A stretch of 64,000 nucleotides of DNA from a virus: the IMG/VR virus record IMGVR_UViG_3300017917_002228, positions 96,496 to 160,495 of that record. One strand, 5' to 3'. Under the pieces are notes generated by a model. It ran no database searches and was not told where the DNA came from. It saw nothing but the letters and a program-made list of their open reading frames with translations. The translations under genes and the position numbers were made by a program. Shown here in pieces: positions 1-8,885 of the stretch (positions are counted from its first letter, which is position 1; every line of letters starts with the position of its first letter).

Positions 1-2
1 CT

Positions 3-1466
3 AATGTCGACAATCAAGTGGTTGCCGGCAATTCATTTAATGTTGGCACATCTACTCTTAACTCTACATCTCTTGCTGTAAGATCTATTGTTGCAAACGG
101 ATCGATAGGAACTGCTAGTCAAGTACTATCATCTAATGGTTCTGCTATCTACTGGAGCACAACAGTAGGTTATGCAGGTTCAGCTGGTACTACTGGATTT
201 ACTGGTAGTGTTGGATTTGTTGGATCCGCAGGCACTAACGGGTTTACTGGTTCAATAGGTTTTACGGGCTCTGTAGGCTTTGTTGGTTCTACTGGTGTAG
301 GTTTTGCAGGTTCTGCAGGCACTAATGGTTTTACCGGCTCAATAGGCCCTATTGGTTATACCGGCTCTCCTGGTACTGGTGGCGGCGGTGGAGGTGGTAC
401 TATAATAGGTAATGCTGTTATTGATAACTATACAGGCAACGGTTCCAATACAGTTTATACGTTAACTACGGGCGTAACTAATCAAAATAACATTATTGTA
501 AGCGTTAATGGTCTAGTCTTAACTCCTGCAGTTCACTTTACAGTTTCTAATACAACTCTTACATTTACCTTTACTCCTGCTAATAATGATTACATAACAG
601 TTCGCAATCAAGAGCAAGGCACTGGTGTTACTGGTTTTACAGGATCTGCAGGTGCTGGTTTTACTGGCTCTTCTGGGTTTACAGGATCAGCAGGGGCTGT
701 AACTCTTAGTACTAACAATAATATTTTTTATTGGAATTCTATTATAAACGGTAACGTAGTTACCGGTAATATTCAAACAGGTGCGGTTAGTGGTGGTTCT
801 GCTACTACTTATAGTGGTTTAGCAAATGGTTTTATTTTAACTAATACAACCGGACAAAGAGGCGCAGTATATTGGGATGCTAATACATCTTCTTGGATTA
901 ATCAGGAATTTACAATAGAAGCAAGTTTTGCAGCAGCAAATGGAACTGCAGTACCAGCAGATTGGATGCAGGTTATAGTTGGTGCTAATACTATAAACTT
1001 ACCTAACAGTAGCACACTATCTGTAACTGGCGGTTACGGTATATATGTAGATTATTATAATAAAAGGTTTGCAGTAGAATTTAATCAAAGCAATACAGTT
1101 TTTATACCTTTTATTCCATTAGGTAATTCTACTACCTCTGCTGCAGCTCCAGGCGGTATTAGTGTTTATAATACAACACAGCAATTTTATACTTTAAGTT
1201 TAAAATTTTTAAATGTAAATAATAGAAGAAGATTAGATATTTACTTAAATGAATCGTTCCAAGCATCTGCAAATTTAGAAAGCTATACTCCTCTTGGTAA
1301 TCTTTTAGGAGTAGCAGCCGCTACAGGTGGTGCATCTGCAACTACTTATTTTAGACAACTAAAAGTAACTAGAGATGGTGGTGTAATAGGATTTACAGGA
1401 TCGGCAGGAACAGGTGGTATAACTACAGGCAAAACTATTGCAATGGCAATAGTCTTCGGAGGATAA
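3..1466 (+). CDS. Collagen-like tail fibre protein, 5' end cut by window edge
   Basis: The frame is open to the left edge, so the true start is upstream; an in-frame GTG at 18 is only an internal codon. The visible N-terminal part contains the fibre motif ASQVLSSNGSAIYW. A collagen-like run of G-F-T-G-S / G-x-x-G-S repeats follows at about residues 55-125, then a glycine hinge and a beta-rich module with NQNN...VNGL that recurs in the 5000-5404 gene. A second short G-F-T-G-S stretch precedes a C-terminal jelly-roll-like segment resembling a concanavalin/LamG lectin fold (about residues 295-460). Collagen-like repeats form trimeric stalks in phage fibres. It heads a four-gene cassette repeated at 5000-8867. 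The role in receptor binding is inferred from architecture; the receptor is unknown. Confidence 0.8.
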   Translation, partial: NVDNQVVAGNSFNVGTSTLNSTSLAVRSIVANGSIGTASQVLSSNGSAIYWSTTVGYAGSAGTTGFTGSVGFVGSAGTNGFTGSIGFTGSVGFVGSTGVGFAGSAGTNGFTGSIGPIGYTGSPGTGGGGGGGTIIGNAVIDNYTGNGSNTVYTLTTGVTNQNNIIVSVNGLVLTPAVHFTVSNTTLTFTFTPANNDYITVRNQEQGTGVTGFTGSAGAGFTGSSGFTGSAGAVTLSTNNNIFYWNSIINGNVVTGNIQTGAVSGGSATTYSGLANGFILTNTTGQRGAVYWDANTSSWINQEFTIEASFAAANGTAVPADWMQVIVGANTINLPNSSTLSVTGGYGIYVDYYNKRFAVEFNQSNTVFIPFIPLGNSTTSAAAPGGISVYNTTQQFYTLSLKFLNVNNRRRLDIYLNESFQASANLESYTPLGNLLGVAAATGGASATTYFRQLKVTRDGGVIGFTGSAGTGGITTGKTIAMAIVFGG

Positions 1467-1467
1467 A

Positions 1468-1824
1468 ATGGCTAACCCTAATATAGTGAATGTTACTACT
1501 ATTTTCGGTAATGTTGTAGCACAGGCAGTAACAACTACAGCAGCTGCCATTGTAACTAATCCAGCAAGCTCAGGAGCTGTATATAAAATAAACAGCTTAA
1601 GTGTTGCTAACATTAATACAGCAGCTGCAGCTATTACTTTAGAAATTAATATTGGCGGTGTTAATACCTTTATTGCTAGAGCTGTTTCTGTTCCTGCTAA
1701 CTCTGCATTAGCAGTCATAGGTAAAGATACTGGTATATACCTAACAGAAAATAGCTCACTTCAAGTAACAGCTTCGGCAAACTCTTATCTACAAGCAGTA
1801 TGCAGTTTCGAACAGATAAGTTAA
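1468..1824 (+). CDS. Small fibre-associated protein (paralogue of 5406-5768)
   Basis: A 118-aa protein starting one base after the upstream fibre gene stops and ending one base before the next start, so it is certainly co-transcribed with them. It is rich in Ala, Thr, Val and Asn, has no signal peptide or membrane segment, and is predicted to be all beta. It aligns over its whole length with the 120-aa protein at 5406-5768: both have a VVTNPA/IVTNPA block, a KINSL/RLNSL block, an IYL acidic turn and a C-terminal Phe/Tyr-Glu-x-x-Ser end. No family is recognised. The conserved slot between a fibre and a LamG adhesin suggests a linker, adaptor or fibre tip subunit (inference). Confidence 0.75.
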   Translation: MANPNIVNVTTIFGNVVAQAVTTTAAAIVTNPASSGAVYKINSLSVANINTAAAAITLEINIGGVNTFIARAVSVPANSALAVIGKDTGIYLTENSSLQVTASANSYLQAVCSFEQIS

Positions 1825-1825
1825 T

Positions 1826-4006
1826 ATGCGTTATAGACTTAATGGCGGAGTCATTGGACCAGTAAACGATCCTAATCTTTACACTGCCCCTGGCATGTGG
1901 AGTATGACTGATGTTTACAATGGTGGCCTATCTATGTTGTGGCCTGGCCGTTTTTCTATAGAAGCTAATACCAATCTTTATTCTATAATGTACCATAATG
2001 ATGGTGCAAATACAGCTACAGTAGGCACCTTTACTGATAGCTCAACAAATAACCTTACAATTAATAGAGTAGGTAACGCTTCTCAAGGGTCAGCTAGCCC
2101 ATGGTCTGTTAAAGAAGGTTATTGGGGTGCTGCTTTTGTTAATAGAAGTTATATTAATTCAGTAACTGGTTCAGGAATGTATGCATATGTTCCTAACGGT
2201 ACTCAATTTGATATGGGTACTGGTGACTTTACATTAGAATGCTGGATTAATCCTTCATCTTTACCCGCTGCTGATACTTGGCCTACAAATTGGTTTAACC
2301 ATTCGTCATTAATAGGAAGAGGTACACCTAACGCTGGTGATGGTTATAATCTTATTTTAGGCGCTACCAAGCTTATATTTCAGAATAACGATGTGCTGAT
2401 AGCTTCAGGCAACCATAACATGTCTGTTGCTAGATGGTATCATGTTGCAGCATGTAGATCAAGCGGCACATTAAGATTGTTTGTTAACGGTGTTACTGTA
2501 GCTAACGTTGCTTTCTCTTCTTCTGTGGGTGCTGGATCTAACTTTTATATTGGATGTGAGACTGGACAAGGTGCTTTTTTTGATGGCTTAATGAGTAACA
2601 TAAGAGTTACTAAGTCGGCTCTTTATACTGCTGATTTTACTCCATCTACTACACCATTAACTAAAGTAACCAATACTTCACTTCTTACTTTCCAAAGCAA
2701 TAGATTTGTTGATAACAGCGATAATGGGGCAGCAGTAACATACGTAAATAACTGCGGTGCTACTCCTATGAGCCCGTTCTTACCAGACTGGAAATATACT
2801 CCATCTATACATGGAGGAGCGGCATATTTAGATGGTGATGGTGATAATTTTACTGTAGATGATAATGCAGTGTTTGAGTTTGGTAGCGGAGCGTTTAGCA
2901 TAGAGTGTTGGATATATCCTACTTCTCTCAAAGGCTATCAGGGTATATTGGGTAAAACTGGTACAGTCGACCAGCAAGGATGGGTTCTTACATTTGAAAC
3001 TAATAACAGAGTTTATTTTTATGCAGGTAACGGTTCTTGGACTGTTGCTATGGATTCTGGTTGGACACCTCCACCTTATCAATGGTCTCATATTGTAGTA
3101 ACTAGAGATACAAGCAACGTCTGGCGCATATTCTCTAACGGAATATTAAGAGCATCTACTACCAATAGCGTAACCTTATCTGATTATGGTGGTGCATTCT
3201 ATATTGGTAAATGGCCTTATTTTCCAAGCTACTCTACTAACAAAGATTTTGGACCTGGATTCTTTACCGGGGTAAGAGTAGTAAAAGGTGGAATGATATC
3301 TGCTTATAACACTGCTAGTACTACTGCAGGCACTAAAATTTACGACGTTCCTACAACTCCTCCATCTATTAATGATGGAGTAACAGCAGGTAGTATTGTC
3401 TTACTAGCAGGATTTACAGGTGCACAAGTATATGATGCTACAGGAAGATCAGCTGTATCCCCTATTAATGATGCTAAACTAATAGCTGGACAAGCTAAGT
3501 TTGGTACCGCATCTATGTATTTTGACGGTACTACCGACTACTATAATCTTCTAACATATCCAGGTGTACTTCCTAACGGTAATGATCTTTATACTATTGA
3601 AATGTGGATAAAACCATTAGGTTATGGTGCTTATACTATGTTTGGTTTTAACGGAGGTGGTACTAATAACTTAGCTAATACATTTAGAATGACTACTACC
3701 GGTCTAATGAACTATTGGTGGGGTAATGATTTGTCTGCTACTGTTGCAGGCTTAACTGATGGTAACTGGCATCATGTAGTAGCTCAATTTGATGGTACTA
3801 CAAGAGCTATTTACGTTGATGGTACTAGAGTAGCATCTGATACTCCTGGAACTTCTCATAACGTACCATTTGCTACCACTTATACTATAGGTAGAGGCTA
3901 TAGTACAGAAGACTTCTTTGGTTATATTGACGAGTTGGTTATTCATAGATATGCCAAATATTCTGGAACATCTTATACTGTACCAACAAGGGCTTATGAC
4001 ATCTAA
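1826..4006 (+). CDS. Triple LamG/concanavalin-like adhesin, tail fibre
   Basis: A 726-aa protein with three LamG-like (concanavalin A-like lectin/glucanase) domains at about residues 95-275, 325-510 and 560-726. Each shows the family's hallmarks: a D-G-D/T-Y strand, a F-(T/S)-(L/I)-E-x-W-(I/V) strand, W-(Y/H)-H-(V/I) and a V-N-G or V-D-G turn followed by a closing (Y/F)-I-G strand. LamG domains bind carbohydrate or protein ligands, and in phage they occur in adhesins. There is no signal peptide, as expected for a virion protein. The stop codon overlaps the start of the glycine-rich gene (ATG shared at 4006), indicating translational coupling. It is a paralogue of 5768-7852 in the second cassette. 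The ligand is not predictable. Confidence 0.85.
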   Translation: MRYRLNGGVIGPVNDPNLYTAPGMWSMTDVYNGGLSMLWPGRFSIEANTNLYSIMYHNDGANTATVGTFTDSSTNNLTINRVGNASQGSASPWSVKEGYWGAAFVNRSYINSVTGSGMYAYVPNGTQFDMGTGDFTLECWINPSSLPAADTWPTNWFNHSSLIGRGTPNAGDGYNLILGATKLIFQNNDVLIASGNHNMSVARWYHVAACRSSGTLRLFVNGVTVANVAFSSSVGAGSNFYIGCETGQGAFFDGLMSNIRVTKSALYTADFTPSTTPLTKVTNTSLLTFQSNRFVDNSDNGAAVTYVNNCGATPMSPFLPDWKYTPSIHGGAAYLDGDGDNFTVDDNAVFEFGSGAFSIECWIYPTSLKGYQGILGKTGTVDQQGWVLTFETNNRVYFYAGNGSWTVAMDSGWTPPPYQWSHIVVTRDTSNVWRIFSNGILRASTTNSVTLSDYGGAFYIGKWPYFPSYSTNKDFGPGFFTGVRVVKGGMISAYNTASTTAGTKIYDVPTTPPSINDGVTAGSIVLLAGFTGAQVYDATGRSAVSPINDAKLIAGQAKFGTASMYFDGTTDYYNLLTYPGVLPNGNDLYTIEMWIKPLGYGAYTMFGFNGGGTNNLANTFRMTTTGLMNYWWGNDLSATVAGLTDGNWHHVVAQFDGTTRAIYVDGTRVASDTPGTSHNVPFATTYTIGRGYSTEDFFGYIDELVIHRYAKYSGTSYTVPTRAYDI

Positions 4007-4968
4007 TGCCAAGATCTAGAGGTAATGGAGGCATCACCGGGTCTATATCAAGCGCTAGTTCTACAGCAGCTAGTGGTATGTTTGGGTTATCAGATGCTGA
4101 TAATAATATTAAAAAAAGCAAATGGCCAGAAACTGTTATTCCAGCTTTTGTAGCTAACTATCTTATAGTAGCCGGAGGTGGTGGTGGTGGCGGTCCTAAT
4201 TTAGCTGCAAGCGGTGGTGGTGGTGGTGGAGGAGTTTTATCTGGTAACGTTAATCTAACAGGTCTCACTTCAGCAACTATAACAATAGGCGGCGGAGGTG
4301 CAGCAGATATAAACGGCTCTAACAGCTCTATAGCATTTGCAGGTTCAAATACTTCTACGCTTAATGCAATAGGTGGTGGTGCTGGTGGCAACTTTGTTGC
4401 TTGGAATAGTGGTGATAATGGTAGCGCTGGTGGTTCTGGTGGTGGAGGTTCTGGTAACTATTATGGTGGTTATGCAGGAGGAGCAGGAACTGCTGGACAA
4501 GGATTTGATGGTGGTTCTGGTGCTATTTTTAGTAATGGTGTTTATAAAGGTGGAGGAGGCGGTGGTGCAGGAGCTGTAGGAGGAAATGCTGGAGCAACTT
4601 CACAAGGCAATGGTGGTGATGGTCGCTATAGCTCTATATCTGGCACTAGTACAGCTTACGCCGGAGGCGGAGGTGGTGGTGCTATTAACGAAAGCGGTGG
4701 TACTTCCGGAGGTTCTGCGGGTGTAGGGGGCGGTGGTGTAGGAGGAAGAGGTAACGGCACTCAGTTAGGCACAAACGGTGGTACTAATACAGGCGGTGGA
4801 GGTGGTGGAGGTGGAAACCCAGCATGTTCTGGAGGCTCCGGGGTTATTATATTCTCTTATCCTACACTGTTTAATAATGTAGCTTCAACTACAGGTACAG
4901 TCACATATTCAGAGGCTGCAAGAAATAGAATCTTTACATTTACCGGTACTGGTAGTATAACATTCTAA
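4006..4968 (+). CDS. Glycine-rich fibre tip protein
   Basis: A 320-aa protein. The N-terminal 50 residues are ordinary sequence; then YLIVAGGGGG opens a long glycine-rich domain with many runs of 4-8 Gly separated by short Ser/Ala/Thr/Asn segments. It closes with GVIIFSYP, followed by a short TVTYSEAARNRIFTFTGTGSI tail segment of strands. This is the glycine-rich (polyglycine II sandwich-like) architecture seen in phage fibre tips and adhesins such as T4-type gp38 and related glycine-rich domain proteins. It is a paralogue of 7875-8867. Its place directly after a LamG adhesin supports a receptor-recognition role. Low-complexity Gly codons make both other strands look open; those frames are shadows. 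Confidence 0.8.
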   Translation: MPRSRGNGGITGSISSASSTAASGMFGLSDADNNIKKSKWPETVIPAFVANYLIVAGGGGGGGPNLAASGGGGGGGVLSGNVNLTGLTSATITIGGGGAADINGSNSSIAFAGSNTSTLNAIGGGAGGNFVAWNSGDNGSAGGSGGGGSGNYYGGYAGGAGTAGQGFDGGSGAIFSNGVYKGGGGGGAGAVGGNAGATSQGNGGDGRYSSISGTSTAYAGGGGGGAINESGGTSGGSAGVGGGGVGGRGNGTQLGTNGGTNTGGGGGGGGNPACSGGSGVIIFSYPTLFNNVASTTGTVTYSEAARNRIFTFTGTGSITF

Positions 4969-4971
4969 TGC

Positions 4972-4978
4972 ATAAATA
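4972..4978 (+). promoter_or_regulatory. Late-promoter-like ATAAATA
   Basis: ATAAATA (preceded by C rather than T) lies 22 bases before the ATG at 5000, in the only gap between the two fibre cassettes. It matches seven of eight positions of the T4 late consensus TATAAATA. The position fits a late start serving the second cassette. Short AT-rich matches also arise by chance. Confidence 0.45.
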
Positions 4979-4999
4979 CATAAAACATATGGATAACTA

Positions 5000-5404
5000 A
5001 TGCCCGAATTATTTTTAAGACCATCACAGATTAGTGCAAACGGATCATCTAGTGGACAGATACTAACGTCCAACGGGTCTGTAGTTTATTGGGCAAATAA
5101 TGCAGGTGGTTCTGGTGGTGGTACTATAGAAGCTATTGCTTATGATACGTTTACTGCTAACGGCACACAAAATACATTTACATTATCCACCAGTGTTTCT
5201 AATCAAAATAATACACTAGTAACTATTAATGGTCTTCTGATGACTCCATCGCAAGACTATACTGTATCTGGTACTACACTATCATTATTATTTACACCCC
5301 TTGCTAATGCTGAGATTGAAGTTAAAAAGTTTACAATAGGATCGGCAGGACCGTCAGGTTCTTCTAAACAATCATTTTTCTATAGTACAATAATAGGCGG
5401 ATAA
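5000..5404 (+). CDS. Short fibre protein, head of second fibre cassette
   Basis: A 134-aa protein with SSGQILTSNGSVVYW near the N terminus, the same motif as in the genes at 3-1466 and 57783-59705 and begun at the right edge of the window. A glycine hinge and a beta-module (FTANGTQNTFTL...NQNN...INGL) follow, which is a clear paralogue of residues about 140-195 of the first fibre gene. It lacks the collagen repeats and the C-terminal lectin-like part of that gene and ends soon after a single GSAGPSGSS remnant. It therefore looks like a shortened copy of the collagen-like fibre, probably a product of duplication and loss. It is followed after one base by the 120-aa paralogue. Confidence 0.75.
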   Translation: MPELFLRPSQISANGSSSGQILTSNGSVVYWANNAGGSGGGTIEAIAYDTFTANGTQNTFTLSTSVSNQNNTLVTINGLLMTPSQDYTVSGTTLSLLFTPLANAEIEVKKFTIGSAGPSGSSKQSFFYSTIIGG

Positions 5405-5405
5405 A

Positions 5406-5768
5406 ATGGCAGCCCCTAATCTTTTAAATTTAACAACAGCAATTGGTGTAACAACATTTGCAAACGTTACACAGTCAGCGGCAAACGTAGTAACTAATCC
5501 TGCAGCAAGTAACAAAGCATTTAGGCTAAACAGTCTTATGTTTGTAAGCACTGGTGTTAACACATCTGTGACAGCTTATATTAACAGTCCTGGAAGAACA
5601 CCTTCAAATACATTTGTGGTAGATGAGACTGTTCTAGTATCTAATGCTATATTTGTTGCATTAGATAAGAATACAGTAATATATTTACAAGAAGGTGAAT
5701 CTCTATTTGCTGTCGCAGCTGCAAATAATGCTGCTCATGCTATATTGACTTATGAGGATCTTTCATAA
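5406..5768 (+). CDS. Small fibre-associated protein (paralogue of 1468-1824)
   Basis: A 120-aa protein without signal peptide or membrane segment. It shares the conserved blocks of the 118-aa protein in the first cassette (NLTT...A, VVTNPAAS, RLNSL, a YLQEGESL loop and a C-terminal YEDLS). The last base of its stop codon is the first base of the next start (5768), a coupled arrangement. Function is unknown. Conservation of position in both cassettes argues that it is a required partner of the LamG adhesin downstream. Confidence 0.75.
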   Translation: MAAPNLLNLTTAIGVTTFANVTQSAANVVTNPAASNKAFRLNSLMFVSTGVNTSVTAYINSPGRTPSNTFVVDETVLVSNAIFVALDKNTVIYLQEGESLFAVAAANNAAHAILTYEDLS

Positions 5769-7852
5769 TGCCTAATATGGGTTTTAGAGGCATATATGCT
5801 GGTGCTAATAGTGCAATAGGCGGTAGAATTATATCTGGCGATTTAATTCCTGCAATACGAGGTAATTTTTATCCTACCTATGCTATAGGATTTACACCTT
5901 CTGATACTAATTTTAACTACACAACACTATTACTTAAAGCTGTAGGCTCTAATACTCAACAAAACTATACTTTCCTAGATTCTTCTACTAATAATTTTAC
6001 AGTCACACGAAACGGTGATGTTACCCAAGGCTCATTTTCTCCTTACGGTTTAGATGACGGGTCATGGTCAGTTTACTTTGATGGTTCAGGAGATTATTTA
6101 AGCAACGCTTCTGCTGCAGCAGCTAATTTTGGTACCGGTGATTTTACATTTGAATGTTGGGTATATTTTACAGATATGGCTTCCGCATCTTATTATCAAA
6201 TATTTGCAGCATCTAATTCTACCGGTGGTTTTCAAATTTATAAAAATACAGGATCTTCTAACTTAGTTTGGGATATTAATTCTACAAGTACAGATTTAAT
6301 AGCAACTAATATTGTTGCAAATAGATGGTATCATATAGCAGTTACTAGAAGCGGCTCGACTGTAAGAACATTTTTAGATGGTGCATTGACTTATACGTAT
6401 ACAAACAGTTTTAATTTTACTATTACTGGTGCATATATAGGAGCATTTCCCACTGGAGCTAGCTATTTTCCAGGCTATATAAGCAATTTGAGAATAGTTA
6501 AAGGGACAGCAGTTTATACTTCTGCTTTTACACCTTCTACAACAGGTCTAACAGCTATTTCCGGTACGTCACTCTTAACATGTCAAAGCAATCGTTTCAG
6601 GGATAGTTCAACAAATAACTTTACTGTTACTCGAAACGGCGACACTAAAATATCTGCTATGACTCCATTTAATCAAAATGCTCCGTATACTACAACAACA
6701 TATGGCGGATCAGCATTTTTTGATGGAACTGGAGATTATTTAAGCTGTGCTGCAAACACTGCATTTGCATTTGGCACTGGTGATTTTACAGTAGAAGCTT
6801 GGATTATGAGAACTGGAGGTTCGGGTAATCAACCTATCATGCAAAGTGATGCAATCGGATCTTCTACAAATGATAAATGGTGGTTTGCTGTTGCAAGTGG
6901 AGGTTTATTTTTTGGTACACATGCAAGTGGTGGATTTAACGTAGTAACTACTACTACATTTAACGTTAACGAATGGTATCATGTAGCGGTTACTCGTTCT
7001 TCTGGTACTATGAGAATGTTTGTTAACGGTGCAAATACAGCATTTACTACTACCGGTACACCTAGCGGATATAGCTTATCACAAAATGGTCTAGTAATTG
7101 GTGGTATGAGTACTCCTAGTTATTGGACGGGCTACATAAGTGATGCTCGTGTAATAAAAGGAACAGCGCTGTATACTAATAGTTTTACTATTCCTACTGC
7201 TCCTTTAACAGCAGTAGCTAATACCTCTTTATTATTTAATGCTTCAAATGCTGGTATAGTTGATGCAAGTAGAAAGTTTAATTTATACACAGATGGTGAT
7301 GTTAAAGTAGCCACAAACATATTTAAATATGATAAATCTTTTGCATATGATGGTACTGGTGATATAGTTAAAGTTTTATCTCCTCCTGAAGAATTAAATC
7401 TAACTACTGCTACATTTACTTTAGAGGCATGGGTATACGTATCATCACTGGCAGCAATTAGAGGTATAGCCGGTTGTGCAACTACTGCTATTGTTAATAA
7501 TGCTAGTATTGATTGGGGCTTTAGAATTAATACTAATGGTACTGTATCTTTTCTAACATGTTCTAGTACTGCTATTTTACAGGTAACCTCTACAGCTACA
7601 GTACCTTTAAATACATGGGTTCATGTTGCTGTAGTAAGAGAAGATGCTACAGCAAACGTTTACGTTAACGGTGTTGGAGTATCAGGTACTGTACATGCAA
7701 CTACAAATTCAAATAGAGGTGTATTTACTGTAGGGTCAATATCAGATATTAATCCTATGTTAGGTTATATTGAAGATTTACGACTAACTAAAAATTTCAA
7801 GCGATATACTGCTAACTTTACTCCTCCTACAGCTTCTCTACCTACACGATAA
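5768..7852 (+). CDS. Triple LamG/concanavalin-like adhesin, second copy
   Basis: A 694-aa protein with three LamG-like domains at about residues 100-255, 310-475 and 520-690. Repeated landmarks are GTGDFT(F/V)E(C/A)W, NxW(Y/V)H(I/V)AV(T/V)R, a V-N-G or D-G turn and a GYI strand followed by a R-(I/V/L)-x-K motif. Domains 1 and 2 are preceded by near-identical DSSTNNFTVTRNGD linkers, evidence of internal duplication. It is a paralogue of 1826-4006 but diverged, so the two adhesins probably recognise different ligands or form a heteromeric tip. The N-terminal about 60 residues may attach it to the upstream fibre proteins. Confidence 0.85.
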   Translation: MPNMGFRGIYAGANSAIGGRIISGDLIPAIRGNFYPTYAIGFTPSDTNFNYTTLLLKAVGSNTQQNYTFLDSSTNNFTVTRNGDVTQGSFSPYGLDDGSWSVYFDGSGDYLSNASAAAANFGTGDFTFECWVYFTDMASASYYQIFAASNSTGGFQIYKNTGSSNLVWDINSTSTDLIATNIVANRWYHIAVTRSGSTVRTFLDGALTYTYTNSFNFTITGAYIGAFPTGASYFPGYISNLRIVKGTAVYTSAFTPSTTGLTAISGTSLLTCQSNRFRDSSTNNFTVTRNGDTKISAMTPFNQNAPYTTTTYGGSAFFDGTGDYLSCAANTAFAFGTGDFTVEAWIMRTGGSGNQPIMQSDAIGSSTNDKWWFAVASGGLFFGTHASGGFNVVTTTTFNVNEWYHVAVTRSSGTMRMFVNGANTAFTTTGTPSGYSLSQNGLVIGGMSTPSYWTGYISDARVIKGTALYTNSFTIPTAPLTAVANTSLLFNASNAGIVDASRKFNLYTDGDVKVATNIFKYDKSFAYDGTGDIVKVLSPPEELNLTTATFTLEAWVYVSSLAAIRGIAGCATTAIVNNASIDWGFRINTNGTVSFLTCSSTAILQVTSTATVPLNTWVHVAVVREDATANVYVNGVGVSGTVHATTNSNRGVFTVGSISDINPMLGYIEDLRLTKNFKRYTANFTPPTASLPTR

Positions 7853-7855
7853 ATA
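7849..7855 (+). promoter_or_regulatory. Late-promoter-like ATAAATA
   Basis: ATAAATA (preceded by G) overlaps the stop codon of the LamG gene and lies 20 bases before the ATG at 7875. It is followed by an AAAAAGAGAT stretch that can serve as ribosome binding site. Seven of eight positions match the T4 late consensus; because it is partly inside coding sequence, chance cannot be excluded. Confidence 0.4.
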
Positions 7856-7874
7856 TTAATAAAAAGAGATATAG

Positions 7875-8867
7875 ATGTCTGGTAAAAAAATTGGTTCAGA
7901 TCAAATAGACGGTTCTAGAGGGTTTGTTCTCCCAACCTGGACTACGGCAGGTCGTCCTGCTAACCCTGTTAATGGTGCTATGGGATTTAATTCTAATACC
8001 GGTACTATTGAGTGGTATAGTAACGCTTACTCTAATTGGTATGGTATTAATAGCGTTCCATCATCAAATATAGAATATCTTGTTGTTGCTGGAGGAGGAG
8101 CTGGAGGATCTGGGTCTGCAGGCGGAGGGGGAGCTGGTGGATTTAGAACTGGTAGTCAATCAGTTTCATCAGCTACGTCATTCACTGTGGTTGTAGGTGC
8201 TGGAGGAGCTGGTTCTACCACTACTCCTTTTGCAACTAACGGGGCAAATTCTTCTTTTGATGTTTTTGTCTCTAATGGTGGAGGAAGAGGTGGAACTAGA
8301 GCAACACCTGATGTAGCACCAGCAACAGGTGGATCAGGAGGTGGAGGATTAGGTGATTTAGCAGCAACTTCTGCAGGTGCTGTTGGTAATACTCCAAGCA
8401 CTACACCATCACAGGGAAATCAAGGCGGAAGCAATTTAAACGGCGGGGGTTATGGGTCCGGAGGGGGAGGAGGTGCCGGAAGTGCTGGTGGTACTGCAAG
8501 CGGCTCTCTTTCTGGCAATGGTGGTGATGGTGCATATAATTCATTCTCAGGAGCAAACACAGCTTATGCAGGAGGAGGTGGTGGTGGGTCATCTGACAAT
8601 GGCGCCACAAGAGGTACAGGCGGTGTAGGTGGTGGAGGTAATGGAGGCACTAGCGGTTCTGGAAGCCCTGGTGCTACAAACAGTGGAGGAGGCGGCGGAG
8701 GAGCTGGAGGGGCTGTAGGTGGTGGAAAGACTGGAGGTAACGGTGGTTCTGGTATAGTTATAGTTAGATATCAAGGAAACCAAAAAGCAACTGGCGGTAC
8801 AGTAACTAGTGCAGGTGGTTATACTGTACACACCTTTACAAGCTCAGGTACCTTTACTACGTATTAA
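7875..8867 (+). CDS. Glycine-rich fibre tip protein, second copy
   Basis: A 330-aa protein. The N terminus contains the fibre repeat LPTWTTAGRPANPVNGAMGF followed by NTGTIEWYSN, a common phage fibre module (Pro-x-x-Gly-x-hydrophobic-Phe-Asn...Trp-Tyr-Ser). From YLVVAGGGAG onward it is a glycine-rich domain of Gly runs separated by Ser/Asn/Thr, ending with GGSGIVIVRYQ and a short beta-tail TSAGGYTVHTFTSSGTFTTY. The end matches the closing element of the first copy at 4006-4968. A role at the fibre tip in receptor choice is inferred from the family and position. Confidence 0.8.
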   Translation: MSGKKIGSDQIDGSRGFVLPTWTTAGRPANPVNGAMGFNSNTGTIEWYSNAYSNWYGINSVPSSNIEYLVVAGGGAGGSGSAGGGGAGGFRTGSQSVSSATSFTVVVGAGGAGSTTTPFATNGANSSFDVFVSNGGGRGGTRATPDVAPATGGSGGGGLGDLAATSAGAVGNTPSTTPSQGNQGGSNLNGGGYGSGGGGGAGSAGGTASGSLSGNGGDGAYNSFSGANTAYAGGGGGGSSDNGATRGTGGVGGGGNGGTSGSGSPGATNSGGGGGGAGGAVGGGKTGGNGGSGIVIVRYQGNQKATGGTVTSAGGYTVHTFTSSGTFTTY

Positions 8868-8869
8868 TA

Positions 8870-8876
8870 ATAAATA
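8870..8876 (+). promoter_or_regulatory. Late-promoter-like ATAAATA
   Basis: ATAAATA (preceded by A) lies in the 18-base gap between the fibre cassettes and the 910-aa gene starting at 8886. The distance to the start codon (9 bases) is short for a promoter with a leader, so this is a weak candidate. Confidence 0.3.
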
Positions 8877-8885
8877 GGTTATATT

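Noticed and set aside
180-720. Repeated GGTTCTGCAGG/GGATTTACTGG units as a CRISPR array or tandem DNA repeat element
   Set aside because: The repeats are in frame and encode collagen-like G-F-T-G-S units; spacing is irregular and there are no unique spacers.
4158-4579. Long open frames on both strands over the glycine-rich gene
   Set aside because: Pro-rich, Val-rich and similar repetitive translations result from GGN repeats; they have no ribosome binding sites and lie wholly within the plus-strand glycine-rich gene. The same holds for 8156-8831.
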